NCBI RefSeq assembly: GCF_026914185.1
Contig: NC_070563.1
Location: forward strand, 3,369,001-3,433,000
Direction of reading: 5' to 3'
DNA from: Puccinia triticina
Lineage: Eukaryota; Basidiomycota; Pucciniomycetes; Pucciniales; Pucciniaceae
Length of the DNA stretch: 64,000 bases
Shown: one piece after another, positions 44,674 through 54,839 of the stretch
Layout: the number at the start of each line of letters is the position of its first letter
Numbering within the stretch: the stretch's first letter is position 1
Program-made: the position numbers and the translations under genes
The notes under the pieces: generated by a model
The model's database searches: none
Told to the model about the DNA's origin: nothing
Seen by the model: only the letters and a program-made list of their open reading frames with translations

Positions 44674-45096
44674 ATGACCACCATTATCTGTGATTTCAAA
44701 CCCAACTCCAACCTCCTGAAATTACAGAAATACACGAAGGAAGACCCTAATAACCTTGAAGTCCAAGAACACGTCAGAAAAACCCATACACTGATTGGAG
44801 AGGACCAATTCTACACCTGTACCTGGATTACTTACAGTACTCTTTGGATAACTTGTATCTATCATCCTGACGGTACACTTATTGATACTACTGAAGAATC
44901 AGAATTTGTGGAAGAAGAACAAACTAAACTTGTTAGAAAACCACAACTTACAGCTTTTCCATTTGGATATCCTCCCTTTGACGAGGAATACTGCTCTTAC
45001 ACAGAACATACCTCCTACTCCACGCTTCCCCCCTTCACTTCTGACGGCCCTCCTCCGCAACTTACGCGCAGAAAGAGAAGTCAAATCATTAACTAA
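44674..45096 (+). CDS. Additional open reading frame in the chromovirus leader, function unknown
   Basis: 140 codons from the first ATG after the LTR (MTTIICDFKPNSN) to TAA, upstream of gag. The frame is open further back into the LTR, but without an earlier suitable ATG. The product would be moderately acidic in the middle (TTEESEFVEEEQTK), rich in Tyr and Thr (YTCTWITYSTLWITCIY), and basic at the very end (RRKRSQ). No domain is recognised. Canonical chromoviruses have no ORF here, so it may be an acquired accessory gene or chance. Confidence 0.4.
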   Translation: MTTIICDFKPNSNLLKLQKYTKEDPNNLEVQEHVRKTHTLIGEDQFYTCTWITYSTLWITCIYHPDGTLIDTTEESEFVEEEQTKLVRKPQLTAFPFGYPPFDEEYCSYTEHTSYSTLPPFTSDGPPPQLTRRKRSQIIN

Positions 45097-46407
45097 ATTT
45101 CCCGTGATTGTGTCTTAGATTCTCCCTTATTTTCTCATCATTTTCCTAGACTCTTCACCCTGTTTCCTTCTATAAAACCGGAAAAATCCATAAAAAATCA
45201 TCCTATTGTTGACTATCTCTCTATTTTTTTTACTGGAAAAATTCTCTTTATTTCGCCAAAACCCATAGAAATTGAATCATATACACTTGGTTGACTCTAC
45301 ACAGTGAAATTCCAGTGAATTTCATTCATCTTCTCTGCGGAAAACACACCGGAACGCTTGTTCCCCCCAAAAGGAGAATAGATACGAAAATTCTGAGTAG
45401 ACCAATCGAACCGCAAGGGTCAATTTACACTACTAAGTTTTTTTTGTGAGACTCCAAACTCTACCATTCCTACGGCAGGAAAGGATTGGTACTGCATTCC
45501 CACTCGAGAGCGCATTAGGTCGCGGGACTAAGTGGTACTACATACACCACGTGCATCCTGTGTATACAGGATCTACACAACTCAATTACAGTTCAATTAC
45601 AACTGTACTACTGTATTACCCCGGATCTGCAAGGATCTACAGGGATTTACACGCTAGACGCACTCCACCTAACTCAATTAGAGAGCGCATACAGGCGCAT
45701 ACCTACCGTACATACCCTCCTCGAGCCGCAACCCTCGAGCAGGATCACTGTAACACCTGTAGCTCCTGATCTAGAGCAGCTACAGACGATCTTAGACCGC
45801 CGATCGAACCGCGCGAACCTAGCGGATCAGACTAGAAGTGATATTCCTAGCCTACAGATCCCAAAAGCGCTGTACAAGCGCATCACTACTTCCCCCCCTC
45901 TTGTAGAACCGCTGTTCCAAGAGTTTAAAAGGACCTCCACTCCACGCCGTTTGAGCAATCAACAAACCAAGTTGATACACTTCTGCGCCACCATCTCAGC
46001 TTTCATTCAACAAAAATTCAGACCTTTCCATCGACAGGAAAAAATTCCTACACTGATTTTCCGGCAAAATCACTATAACCTTAAAAAGTACTCAGAAAAT
46101 CCAAAATCTGAAAAGTACATCTTTTTCCTTACCCTTTTCCCGTCAGATTGGTATTTTTTAATACTAATATTTTCGTGTTTTTCATTGTGTACAGTGTCCA
46201 CCAACGTTGACACCCTCACCCCAGAACTTCAATCCCTTGGAGTTACGGACAAAAACACGCAACCCCGTGAGGCTAGAGAGGAAACCACTGATACTAATCA
46301 GCGCGCAGATTCCCCAGCCATCTCTGATAAATCTTCAGGTACATTACACCTGAAGAAATTCTCTAAATAAAAACAAAAAATACCTACTGAACCAAAATAC
46401 TTCTATT
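45097..46407 (+). other. Chromovirus untranslated leader
   Basis: About 1.3 kb between the leader ORF and gag. Open frames at 45446-45769 and 45951-46370 begin with GTG and TTG, not ATG. A splice-like set exists: GTACAT at 46115, TACTAAT at 46162-46168 and GTACAG ending at 46194, which would define an 80-bp intron; no evidence of use. Confidence 0.5.
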
Positions 46408-48393
46408 ATGTCTCCTCCTTCTCTCAGAACTCGAGGTTATAATGGAAGAACCCGCTCATCAGACCCAGGCAGAGGATTTCCACCTGCGTCAGTTCTTCCA
46501 CCTGCTAAACAACCTGTAGCAGATAAAATTATATACGCTACAAAGAAAGGAAAAACTAAGAATCTATCTTCTCCTAACAGTCTTGACGGAAGAGAAGTTC
46601 AAGCGCTACTATTACAGGATGAAAGGCTACAAGACGTGGCTCAAGGAAGTGCGCAACCGCAGCAGCCACGCGGCAATAATAGCGCATCTCAAGTATTGCC
46701 GGGCGGATTTCCAGGCGATGATAGATCTCAAAGGATTAACATCCACCTTGAAGAGGACAAAGGATTGGAATCCAATGGAGATCAGTTCAGAATCCCTCCT
46801 AATCCACCAGCCGTCCCGCAGACGAAACCACTCTCCATTAAGAAGCCCGCCGCGCCGCAGACCAGCTTCAAGACCCCAATCACGCAGGGGGAGAAATGTG
46901 AATTCCAGACACCCGCGGAATACTGGGCGCAATCAACTATGGCGCAGTCAAATCTACGAAGAAATGATACGCCTGGGCAGATCCCTCCAAGGCACTTATC
47001 AACATCTGGAGCAGGGCAAAATAGCCCGCCAAGAGCGTCAGATGGACCTAGATCCTTAAATAGTTCCCACTTTTTTAGTAGTAATAGTAACTCTGGTTCT
47101 GAACACGCATCACATGTCCCAGAAATTCTAAATGTTGTTAACAATCCAGATACTCCTTTCAGAACTGCTCTACATGTGTACACAGAAAATCTTAACTTTG
47201 TTGTAGAAAGAATTACGCAAAGTAACAAAGAACTGTCATCAGATCTTAAGAAATTGTGCCACAAAGTTACACAGCGTGTAGATGAGCAAGTAAATTCTGA
47301 AGATGATGCCTTCACTGTCATCTTGAATAAATTGGAGAGTATGGATAAGAAGCTTGATGAAGCGCCCTCTGCTCTTGAAATATTGAGTACCCAAGTTACT
47401 AGATCCCTGGCTAGAACTGAAGAACTGGTTGAAGATCAAGAAAATACCAACCAGGAAATATTACAAAAATTGAATTTGTTGGAATCACGCTTCACAACCC
47501 TGCAGAATGATACTAAAGATAAAATTACATCACAATTTACCACATTTGAAGATGTAGTAAACAGGTTTGAGAAACAAACCACGGATACAGCATCAAAGCA
47601 AGATAAATTGGAAACTATAATTTTACAAGTAATAAATTCTATTAACAACATTGGACACTCATCACCTAATCCCCCGGTGAAAGAGAGCGTGAATAAAGAT
47701 ACTCCACCTCATATGCAGGCCAGCAGCAGTTCAACAAGAGTCAAATCTGACAGAACACCTAATGTGAACTTTCCATCTGACTACAGGACAGAGAATTCAG
47801 ATTCAGATGGTAGTGACGTAGACACTCCACCACCAGCTCCCAACAGAAGAACAACATCTTCTACTCCACGTAATTTTCCAACAAATGAAGAGGACAAAGC
47901 CATTCATAAATTAGTATTAGCAAATTTACCCAAAATAAGTGAATGGGCCACATTTTCTGGCAAAGGAGAATATGACCACTACAAATTTATAGAATGGATT
48001 GACAGCTTACAGGATGATACAAATGCACCAGATCAAATCATTTGTTCCAAACTTAATTCATTATTTACAGGACCAGCAAACATATGGTATAACAATAGAA
48101 AGAAAGAAGTGCAGGGACCAAAAGATTGGGCCTTCTGGAAAGCAGAAATCATTAAGAAGTATAGCTCCCCTCAATGGAAAAGAAAAGTCAGAGATGCCTT
48201 TAGAAGATCTAAATTTGACGTATATGGTGAGACTGAACCTTCTGAATGGGTTACCAGCCAAGTTAACAGGATACAAGCTGTGGAAAGACACTTGGATAAC
48301 CAATCTATCAATGATAAATTACTGTCTCAACTTGACCCCAAAACTGAGTACAAAATGCGCCTAGCTATCAGAACTAATGATGACACTTCATAA
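46408..48393 (+). CDS. gag: Gag polyprotein of the chromovirus
   Basis: 661 codons from ATG to TAA. The N-terminal third is basic and disordered; about 260-430 is a long charged heptad-like region (coiled coil, for example KLDEAPSALEILSTQ and KQDKLETIILQVINS). A retrotransposon Gag core lies at about 505-640 (LPKISEWATFSGKGEYDHYK, then WAFWKAEIIKKYSSPQWKRK). Gag forms the virus-like particle. The stop at 48391-48393 lies before the zinc knuckle, which is found in the same frame downstream, so the TAA cuts Gag short of its nucleocapsid part. Confidence 0.92.
   Translation: MSPPSLRTRGYNGRTRSSDPGRGFPPASVLPPAKQPVADKIIYATKKGKTKNLSSPNSLDGREVQALLLQDERLQDVAQGSAQPQQPRGNNSASQVLPGGFPGDDRSQRINIHLEEDKGLESNGDQFRIPPNPPAVPQTKPLSIKKPAAPQTSFKTPITQGEKCEFQTPAEYWAQSTMAQSNLRRNDTPGQIPPRHLSTSGAGQNSPPRASDGPRSLNSSHFFSSNSNSGSEHASHVPEILNVVNNPDTPFRTALHVYTENLNFVVERITQSNKELSSDLKKLCHKVTQRVDEQVNSEDDAFTVILNKLESMDKKLDEAPSALEILSTQVTRSLARTEELVEDQENTNQEILQKLNLLESRFTTLQNDTKDKITSQFTTFEDVVNRFEKQTTDTASKQDKLETIILQVINSINNIGHSSPNPPVKESVNKDTPPHMQASSSSTRVKSDRTPNVNFPSDYRTENSDSDGSDVDTPPPAPNRRTTSSTPRNFPTNEEDKAIHKLVLANLPKISEWATFSGKGEYDHYKFIEWIDSLQDDTNAPDQIICSKLNSLFTGPANIWYNNRKKEVQGPKDWAFWKAEIIKKYSSPQWKRKVRDAFRRSKFDVYGETEPSEWVTSQVNRIQAVERHLDNQSINDKLLSQLDPKTEYKMRLAIRTNDDTS
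48391..48393 (+). other. In-frame TAA separating gag and pol
   Basis: The sequence is ACT TCA TAA TTC ATT in a single frame that is otherwise open from 46408 to 52446. It could be programmed read-through or one nonsense mutation (for example CAA to TAA). It precedes the zinc knuckle, which argues for a mutation. Confidence 0.85.
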
Positions 48394-51300
48394 TTCATTA
48401 ACCAACTTGAAAGTATAGTGAATGTTTGTAAGAAAGACAAAGCTAGAAGCAAAACAAGCAGAAGAGACAATTACAAAGATAAGAGACCTGAGACCAAAGA
48501 ACCAGCAGCTCCTAAAGAAATTACATGCTATGAATGCGGTAAGACTGGGCATAAGTCTACCAAATGTCCCAGGAAGATCAGCAAGAAGATATCAGTGATT
48601 CAGAGTGAAGATAACCAATTACCATGTGACACTATTAGCATTTCCTCAGGAGAATCCCTTCCTAGTGATTCTGATGACTCAGATGATGAATCAGCAAGCA
48701 ATTCTAATCACGCCATTACATGTAAAGCAGACAGGCTTATATCTAATATTTCCAAGATCCCAGAGGATAAAGCCCCACATAATATTAGGAAGTTACCAGT
48801 AGTTAAACCTGACCAAGTAGGTAATATGCACACTACAGGAGGAACCAACACTACTAATATACTATGTAACAAGTATAAACTCAAATGTCTCATTGATGGC
48901 GGAGCATTCTGTTCAATAATTAGCCCCAAATTATTAGACACTATTATGCCTGGCTGGAAGACCAAGCTATCCCCAGTCAAGAAGGAGAAATTCTACAGCT
49001 GCAATAGCAAATTGTCCCCACTAGGTATCATTACTCTAGATATTATTTTCCCTCACACAAGATCTAGTGTACAAATTACAGTTGAACTAGTAGTAATGGC
49101 AGATTTCAAGATGAAATACATTATCCTTGGTAATGATTACATTATTAATTATGGTATTGACGTCATTAACAGTAATGGCAGATACTTTACAATTAATGGA
49201 GATCTCCTGACTAAATTTGAACTAGGAATTACGGAAAAATTTACATTAGAGCAACTAGAATGTAATTCTGTGGAAGCCTCAAAATTCTCTAACACCATAT
49301 CTGACGCCAGAATTTCACCAGATCTGACACCAGAACAAACAGACAAATTAGTCTCATTACTACATAAACATAAATTGGCCTTTGCTACAGCTGATGAACC
49401 CTTTGGATGCATTAAAGGACATGAAGTAAGAATCAATCTTAATACTTCCAGACCTTATCCACCAGCTTTGAGAAAAGCCTCCTACCCAGCATCCCCTAGA
49501 AGCAGAGAAGCCTTGCAACAACATGTAAATGAATTAGTTAGAATGAAAGTTCTGCGCAAGGTTGGCGCAAATGAGAATGTGGAAGTTACAACACCTGTAA
49601 TCATTGCGTGGCATAATGATAAGTCCAGGATGGTTGGTGATTTTAGAGCCCTCAATACCTACACTATTCCTGATAGGTATCCTATGCCCAAGATTAGTGA
49701 AGCAATCACGCAACTCAAGAATGCAAAATTTATTACCTGCATGGATGTACTAAAAGGATTTCCCCAAAATGTAATTCATGAAGACAGTAGACATTTGTTG
49801 CACATCATATTACATATGGGTATTTATGAATATCTCAGAATGCCCTTTGGAATTAAAAATGCACCATCTCACTTCCAGAGAATGATGGATACTGAATTCC
49901 ACAGAGAATTACGTGAGGGGTGGCTTATAATTTACATTGATGACATTATCATATTCAGCCAAGACTGGGAAGAACACCTCAAGAAGTTGACCATAGTCTT
50001 AGAAAGAGTAATTAAAATGAACATGAAAATATCAATGAGTAAATGCCAATTTGGATTTCAAGAACTTAAAGCTCTAGGACATATAGTATCAGGACTCAGT
50101 ATAGCTATAGACATGAATAAAGTAGCAGCTGTTTTGCTCAAACCTATGCCAACTAACCTGAAGGAAGTACAGTCATTCTTAGGTTTTGCAAGTTACTATA
50201 GACAACACATTAAGGATTTTGCAAAAATAAGTGGCCCACTTTACCAACTCAGTAGTCCCAACACTGCCTTTGAGATGACAACTACTAGAGTGGAAGCTTT
50301 TAATTTAATGAGAGAAAAACTTACATCAGCACCAATACTGTTCATGCCTGATCCCCATAAACCTTACAGATTATATGTAGATGCCAGCATGGAAGGTTTA
50401 GGCGCTGCATTACATCAGATACAGGATTTTGAAGTCCCCAGAGAAGGAGTCATATGCTACATCTCACGCACCTTGAAAGACAGTGAAAAAAGATATGGAG
50501 CCAGCCAGCTAGAATGTCTTTGTCTAGTATGGGCACTTGAAAAATTGTATTACTACTTGGATGGATGTGACTTTGAAGTCATTACTGATTGTATAGCCCT
50601 TAAAAGTCTCTTAGGTATGAAAACTCCCAATAGACATATGCTTAGATGGCAAATTGCTATTCAGATCTGGAGAGGAAGCATGACTATTATCCACAGAGCT
50701 GGAAATATCCATAAAAATGCGGATGGTCTTAGCAGATGGTCACTAGAAAATTTACCAGAGAACCCAGCATGGGACGGAGAAGTTGCTGCAAAAATCATGG
50801 CTTTATTTCCCCTGGAGAATGATGAAGATAATCCTGCATATGATGCTCCTTCAGAAAATTATGATATCCTTGGTTTACATGTATGTGAAATGGAAGAAGA
50901 ATTCTGGGATGAAATCAGAAAATCCTATGATACCAATAAGAATACTTCTCCCATCAAAGAAATACTACAGAGTAAGTATAAGAATATGGATTTAATTAAC
51001 TCATTAGAAGAACCCTGGGCTACAGCTTTTAAAGAAGACAGATTTTCCCTTCTTGATGGATTACTTTACCATAGAACCAAACATACTAGTGTGGTAGTAC
51101 TGGTGCAAAGAGAACGTATCAATTTATTTCTTAGAGAATGCCATGATAATATCACTGCTGGGCATTTCTCCGTAGAGCGCACTACAGAGAGAGTAAAGCA
51201 CATTGCATGGTGGCCAAACTTTAAGAATGAAACCAAGGACTACTGTGAATCTTGTGAAAGATGCCAAAAAGCCAACAAAGCTACAGGAAAGAGATATGGA

Positions 51301-52446
51301 ATATTACAGGAAATTGAAGAACCTACTGAAAGATGGTCTGTCATTAATATGGATTTTGTTACAGGATTACCTCCTGCAGGACAAGATAACTATAATTCAG
51401 TACTAGTGGTAGTAGACAGATTTTCCAAAAGAACCAAATTCCTTCCATGTCATAAAAAGAATACAGCCTTTGATATAGCTATGTTGTTTTGGCAAAAGAT
51501 AATTGCTGATGTAGGATGCCCAAGATACATTATTACAGACAGAGATCCTAAATTTACGTCAGAATTCTGGAGAGGAATTTATGATCTATGTGGTACACAA
51601 TTAAAGTTCTCCACAGCTTATCACCCACAGACTGATGGATTAGCTGAAAGGATGATTCAAACTCTTGAAGACATGATCAGAAGATATTGTGCCTATGGAT
51701 TGGAATTTAAAGACAAAGATAATTATACTCATGATTGGTGCTCACTCTTACCAGCCCTTGAGTTTGCCTACAATTACAGCAAACATAGCTCTACCAATAT
51801 GACTCCTTTTGAATTAGAAAGAGGATGGATTCCATGGTTCCCTAAAGACTTAGTTTTATCTAAATCTGTAACAATACATCCTAATGCAGCAGACTTCCAT
51901 CAAATGATGACTAAGACAGCTAATTACGCAGCAGAATGCATTAAAAAATCCTTTGAATACAACAGAACTAGATGGGACAAGACTCATAAACCTCATCAGT
52001 TTAAAGTTGGAGAAGAAGTTCTTATTTCTACATTTAACTTTACCAACCTCACTGGCCCTAAGAAATTGAGAGACTCATTTGTAGGACCATTTGTTATTAA
52101 AGCCTTACACGGAAAGAATGCTGTTGAAGTCATACTGACAGGTGAATTAGAAAGAAAACATCCTACTTTTCCTGTTAGTTTAATCAAACCTTACGTGCCT
52201 AGTAACAATGAAAATTTCCCTTTAAGGAACGACAACATTAAAGTTGTAATTCCAAGACTGGAGAAAGAAGTTGTGAAAATAAAGAAGGTTTTACAACACA
52301 GAAAAATCAGAAAAAACAATGTGGACATTAAACAATATCTATTTAGATATAGTGGTTCTAAAGAAGATGAATGGCTCACTACTGACCAAATTCCAGACTC
52401 TGAAAAAGTCCTCAGACAATACAGAGCTGATAAAAGAAATGTTTAA
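48394..52446 (+). CDS. pol: Pol polyprotein of the chromovirus (zinc knuckle, PR, RT, RNase H, IN, chromodomain)
   Basis: Open in the same frame as gag after the TAA. Numbered from the codon at 48418: zinc knuckle C37-C40-H45-C50 (CYECGKTGHKSTKC); protease around D160 with DGGA in place of the usual D(S/T)GA; reverse transcriptase with YIDD at 506-509 and LRMPFGIKNAPSHFQ before it; RNase H around D655 (YVDASMEG); integrase zinc site H909, H916, C946, C949 and catalytic D979, D1041, E1077 (D-x61-D-x35-E); and a C-terminal chromodomain at about 1285-1340 (FRYSGSKEDEW). There is no ATG near its start, so expression presumably depends on read-through of the TAA or the element is translationally defective. 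No other stop or frameshift is present. Confidence 0.95.
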   Translation, partial: FINQLESIVNVCKKDKARSKTSRRDNYKDKRPETKEPAAPKEITCYECGKTGHKSTKCPRKISKKISVIQSEDNQLPCDTISISSGESLPSDSDDSDDESASNSNHAITCKADRLISNISKIPEDKAPHNIRKLPVVKPDQVGNMHTTGGTNTTNILCNKYKLKCLIDGGAFCSIISPKLLDTIMPGWKTKLSPVKKEKFYSCNSKLSPLGIITLDIIFPHTRSSVQITVELVVMADFKMKYIILGNDYIINYGIDVINSNGRYFTINGDLLTKFELGITEKFTLEQLECNSVEASKFSNTISDARISPDLTPEQTDKLVSLLHKHKLAFATADEPFGCIKGHEVRINLNTSRPYPPALRKASYPASPRSREALQQHVNELVRMKVLRKVGANENVEVTTPVIIAWHNDKSRMVGDFRALNTYTIPDRYPMPKISEAITQLKNAKFITCMDVLKGFPQNVIHEDSRHLLHIILHMGIYEYLRMPFGIKNAPSHFQRMMDTEFHRELREGWLIIYIDDIIIFSQDWEEHLKKLTIVLERVIKMNMKISMSKCQFGFQELKALGHIVSGLSIAIDMNKVAAVLLKPMPTNLKEVQSFLGFASYYRQHIKDFAKISGPLYQLSSPNTAFEMTTTRVEAFNLMREKLTSAPILFMPDPHKPYRLYVDASMEGLGAALHQIQDFEVPREGVICYISRTLKDSEKRYGASQLECLCLVWALEKLYYYLDGCDFEVITDCIALKSLLGMKTPNRHMLRWQIAIQIWRGSMTIIHRAGNIHKNADGLSRWSLENLPENPAWDGEVAAKIMALFPLENDEDNPAYDAPSENYDILGLHVCEMEEEFWDEIRKSYDTNKNTSPIKEILQSKYKNMDLINSLEEPWATAFKEDRFSLLDGLLYHRTKHTSVVVLVQRERINLFLRECHDNITAGHFSVERTTERVKHIAWWPNFKNETKDYCESCERCQKANKATGKRYGILQEIEEPTERWSVINMDFVTGLPPAGQDNYNSVLVVVDRFSKRTKFLPCHKKNTAFDIAMLFWQKIIADVGCPRYIITDRDPKFTSEFWRGIYDLCGTQLKFSTAYHPQTDGLAERMIQTLEDMIRRYCAYGLEFKDKDNYTHDWCSLLPALEFAYNYSKHSSTNMTPFELERGWIPWFPKDLVLSKSVTIHPNAADFHQMMTKTANYAAECIKKSFEYNRTRWDKTHKPHQFKVGEEVLISTFNFTNLTGPKKLRDSFVGPFVIKALHGKNAVEVILTGELERKHPTFPVSLIKPYVPSNNENFPLRNDNIKVVIPRLEKEVVKIKKVLQHRKIRKNNVDIKQYLFRYSGSKEDEWLTTDQIPDSEKVLRQYRADKRNV

Positions 52447-52466
52447 TTCTTTGATCAGCCTTTTTT

Positions 52467-52478
52467 GGAGGGAGGAAG
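52467..52478 (+). other. Polypurine tract
   Basis: GGAGGGAGGAAG lies directly before the 3' LTR, the expected place of the plus-strand primer. Confidence 0.85.
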
Positions 52479-53430
52479 TGTCAGCCACAGAGTACGTGTC
52501 ACAGTACCTTACACGTACCAAGTACCTGCAATTGTTCACATTACATATAGTACATTCCTTTTTACGCCTTTATTACATATGTATATCATTAGATACAAGC
52601 TTAAGAATGTACTCCTGTTATACATTACATTACAGATAACCATAGTTAAATACAGTTACCATAATGTACTGTTGTTATGAGAGTTAAGTTACGTGCAACA
52701 GTAAGATTACAATACATTGTAATATTACTGTACACGTGAAATACACCAAGACAGGTATCACTCATTTATCCCCTGTTACGCCTCAGTACCTATTTACATA
52801 ACATATTGGTTATGATATAAATACATAAACAATACATGATGTAATCCAATTCAAAGAGCACTGAATGGAATCAATGATTGGTTATGATCAGCTAGTGTAC
52901 ACAGCTACTGATCCAGGATCAGTACTGATCATTACACTGCCCTGATCATTTCCAATGTTGATCCTCATGAGGATCTGCTTCCCTTGAGCGCTTCCAGTTC
53001 CCCCCTGGTCCTGAAGCGCCTCCAAGCGCCTCATGTTCCCTCCTGCTCATTCCCCTCTATATAAACACGCCCCCCAGGACTGTTTATCCCTCAGAATATT
53101 ATTATAGCAAGGGTTAACACATACATAGTTAAACAGTGCCTTCATTCTCTACCATCATTCAATTCAGGAATACTCTCAACTCTTGATTACCCTTACCTTT
53201 TTGTAGGTAAAAACCACGAACCCAAGTTGAGTTATTCCTTGGATGCCTAGTAACACCCTGTGTTGATCTGGATGCGCCTTAATTGAGCAAGCCTCTCAGT
53301 CAAGATTACTGATAGAGTGAAACCTTTTACAGGTCTTACCACGAACCCATTGGCCCATCCTTGGCAAATTACACTATCATCTTGCTAGTAACAACCCTCT
53401 CAGACACGGTTAGTTACCTACAGGCTGACA
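52479..53430 (+). repeat. 3' LTR of the chromovirus
   Basis: 952 bp, identical to the 5' LTR apart from six substitutions and one extra A counted by eye. TATATAAA recurs at the same relative position. Confidence 0.97.
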
Positions 53431-53495
53431 CTGGTACCCGGGTGCAAGTGGCTGGTACCCGGGTGCAAGTGGCCAGTACCTGGGTGCAATTGGTA
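53431..53495. repeat. Short minisatellite GGTGCAAGTGGCTGGTACCC, right part
   Basis: Three units with GGTACCCGGGTGCAAGTGGC continue the array interrupted by the retrotransposon. Confidence 0.85.
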
Positions 53496-53739
53496 AAGAT
53501 GGTTGATTTGATTGGGATACCCACTTGTGTTTGGGTATCCAAGGCAGTTTTTTCCCACTTCCTGGCATCCGCGTCTGCTGGGGGATGCCTCTGTGTGTGA
53601 GCAGATACCCGCGCGGGTATCAGTGGATACCTGCCACGCAAAAAGCACTTGAAACACTCGGGGTTGGGGACCCAAGGGGCGGAAAGCGGGGTCGGAGTTG
53701 CGCAGCTGCGCTGCTGCGGCTCAAATAGATCCTAGGGGT

Positions 53740-54205
53740 GGCGCCTGTCTTGTTGGTTTGTGTGCAAACGGACAGGATGCCAATGTTTTGTCCTGTCCGT
53801 TTGCGCGCAAACAGACAGAACGTGGATGTCTTTCCTGTCCGTTTTGCAAACAGACAGAACGTGGATGTCTTTCCTGTCCGTTTGCGTGCAAACGCGGAAA
53901 GGAAAGCCCCAACAAGTACTCCGTCATGTCCTTTTGCACGCAAACGGACAGGACAAAACATCGTCTCTGTCCTGTCCGTTTGGACAGAACATTGGCGTCC
54001 TGTCTGTTTGCGTGCAAACGGACAGGACAGCCCCAACACCTCTGTCCTGTTTGTTTGCCGCAAACGGACAGGACAAAATATTGGCGTCCTGTCTGTTTGG
54101 GTGCAGTACAAAACATTGGCAGCCTGTCAGTCTGCGCGCAAACGGAAAGGACAGCCCCAACACCTCTGTCCTGACCGTTTGCACGCAAACAGACAGGACA
54201 GCTCA
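53740..54205. repeat. Palindromic array built on CCTGTCCGTTTGC / GCAAACGGACAGG
   Basis: About a dozen palindromes in which CCTGTCCGTTTGC faces GCAAACGGACAGG across a few bases, separated by short spacers such as ACAGCCCCAACACCTCTGT. Open frames on both strands merely translate the repeat (CPFACKRTGQ-type peptides). No gene is supported. Confidence 0.9.
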
Positions 54206-54214
54206 GATAGGCGG

Positions 54215-54330
54215 GTACACGCGCGGGTACCCAGGTATTGAATTTTTTGCTAGCCCTGACACCTGCACCCGCACCCGGTATCCGCTGGCGTGTACCCGCG
54301 CCAGCCATGGGTACCCGCAGCCATCCCTAA
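54215..54330. repeat. GGGTACCCGC-rich end sequence
   Basis: Dense GCGCGGGTACCC / GGGTACCCGC words ending GGGTACCCGCAGCCATCCCT, like the cluster at 41850-41965. It may be a terminal repeat of a decayed DNA transposon. Confidence 0.5.
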
Positions 54331-54839
54331 TTTGGAAACTCATCAGACTGTAGCTGCTACATTTGGGGGTTTTGTGGTCAGTAAAGGTACATAATGAAAC
54401 TTTGGGGGCTTCTTAACATTTTGGTAACCATATGGCCGAAGAATTCCCACCCTGGGATGAGATATAGTGGCAGAAACACCAAGAAACTACCAAAGTAGTG
54501 ATATTTGGAAACATATCAGACTGTAGCTGCTACATTTGGAGGTTTTGTGGTCAGTAAAGGTACATAATGAAACTTTGGGGGCTTTTCAACATTTGAGTAA
54601 CCATATGGCAGAAGAATACCCACCCTGGGACGAGATATAGTGGCAGAAACACACAGAAACTACCAAAGTAGTGATATTTGGGAACTGATCAGGCTGTAGC
54701 TGCTACATTTGGAGGTTTTGTGGTCAGTAAAGGTACATAATGAAACTTTGGGGGATTTTAAACATTTTGGTAACCATATAGCAGAGGGATTCCCATGCTG
54801 GGATGAGATATAGTGGCAGAAACACCAAGAAACCACCAA

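Larger units (their letters stand above)
43607..53430 (+). mobile_element. Complete Ty3/gypsy chromovirus LTR retrotransposon, 9.8 kb
   Basis: LTRs of 951 and 952 bp with perfect TGTCAG...CTGACA ends, a 5-bp target duplication CTGGT (43602-43606 and 53431-53435), a primer-binding-site candidate, gag, pol with a C-terminal chromodomain, and a polypurine tract. By eye the LTRs differ by six substitutions and one single-base gap, about 0.7 %, so insertion was recent. The order protease, reverse transcriptase, RNase H, integrase is that of Ty3/gypsy. The long leader of about 1.85 kb before gag is unusual. Confidence 0.97.

Noticed and set aside
46115..46194. Spliceosomal intron in the chromovirus leader
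   Set aside because: Donor, branch and acceptor words are present, but splicing does not extend any frame into gag; kept only as a note.
45446..46370. Two further leader genes in the chromovirus
   Set aside because: The open frames begin with GTG and TTG, not ATG, and lack protein character at their starts.
53620..54353. Overlapping open frames of 86-197 codons on both strands
   Set aside because: They translate the CCTGTCCGTTTGC palindromic array in several frames; no protein character.
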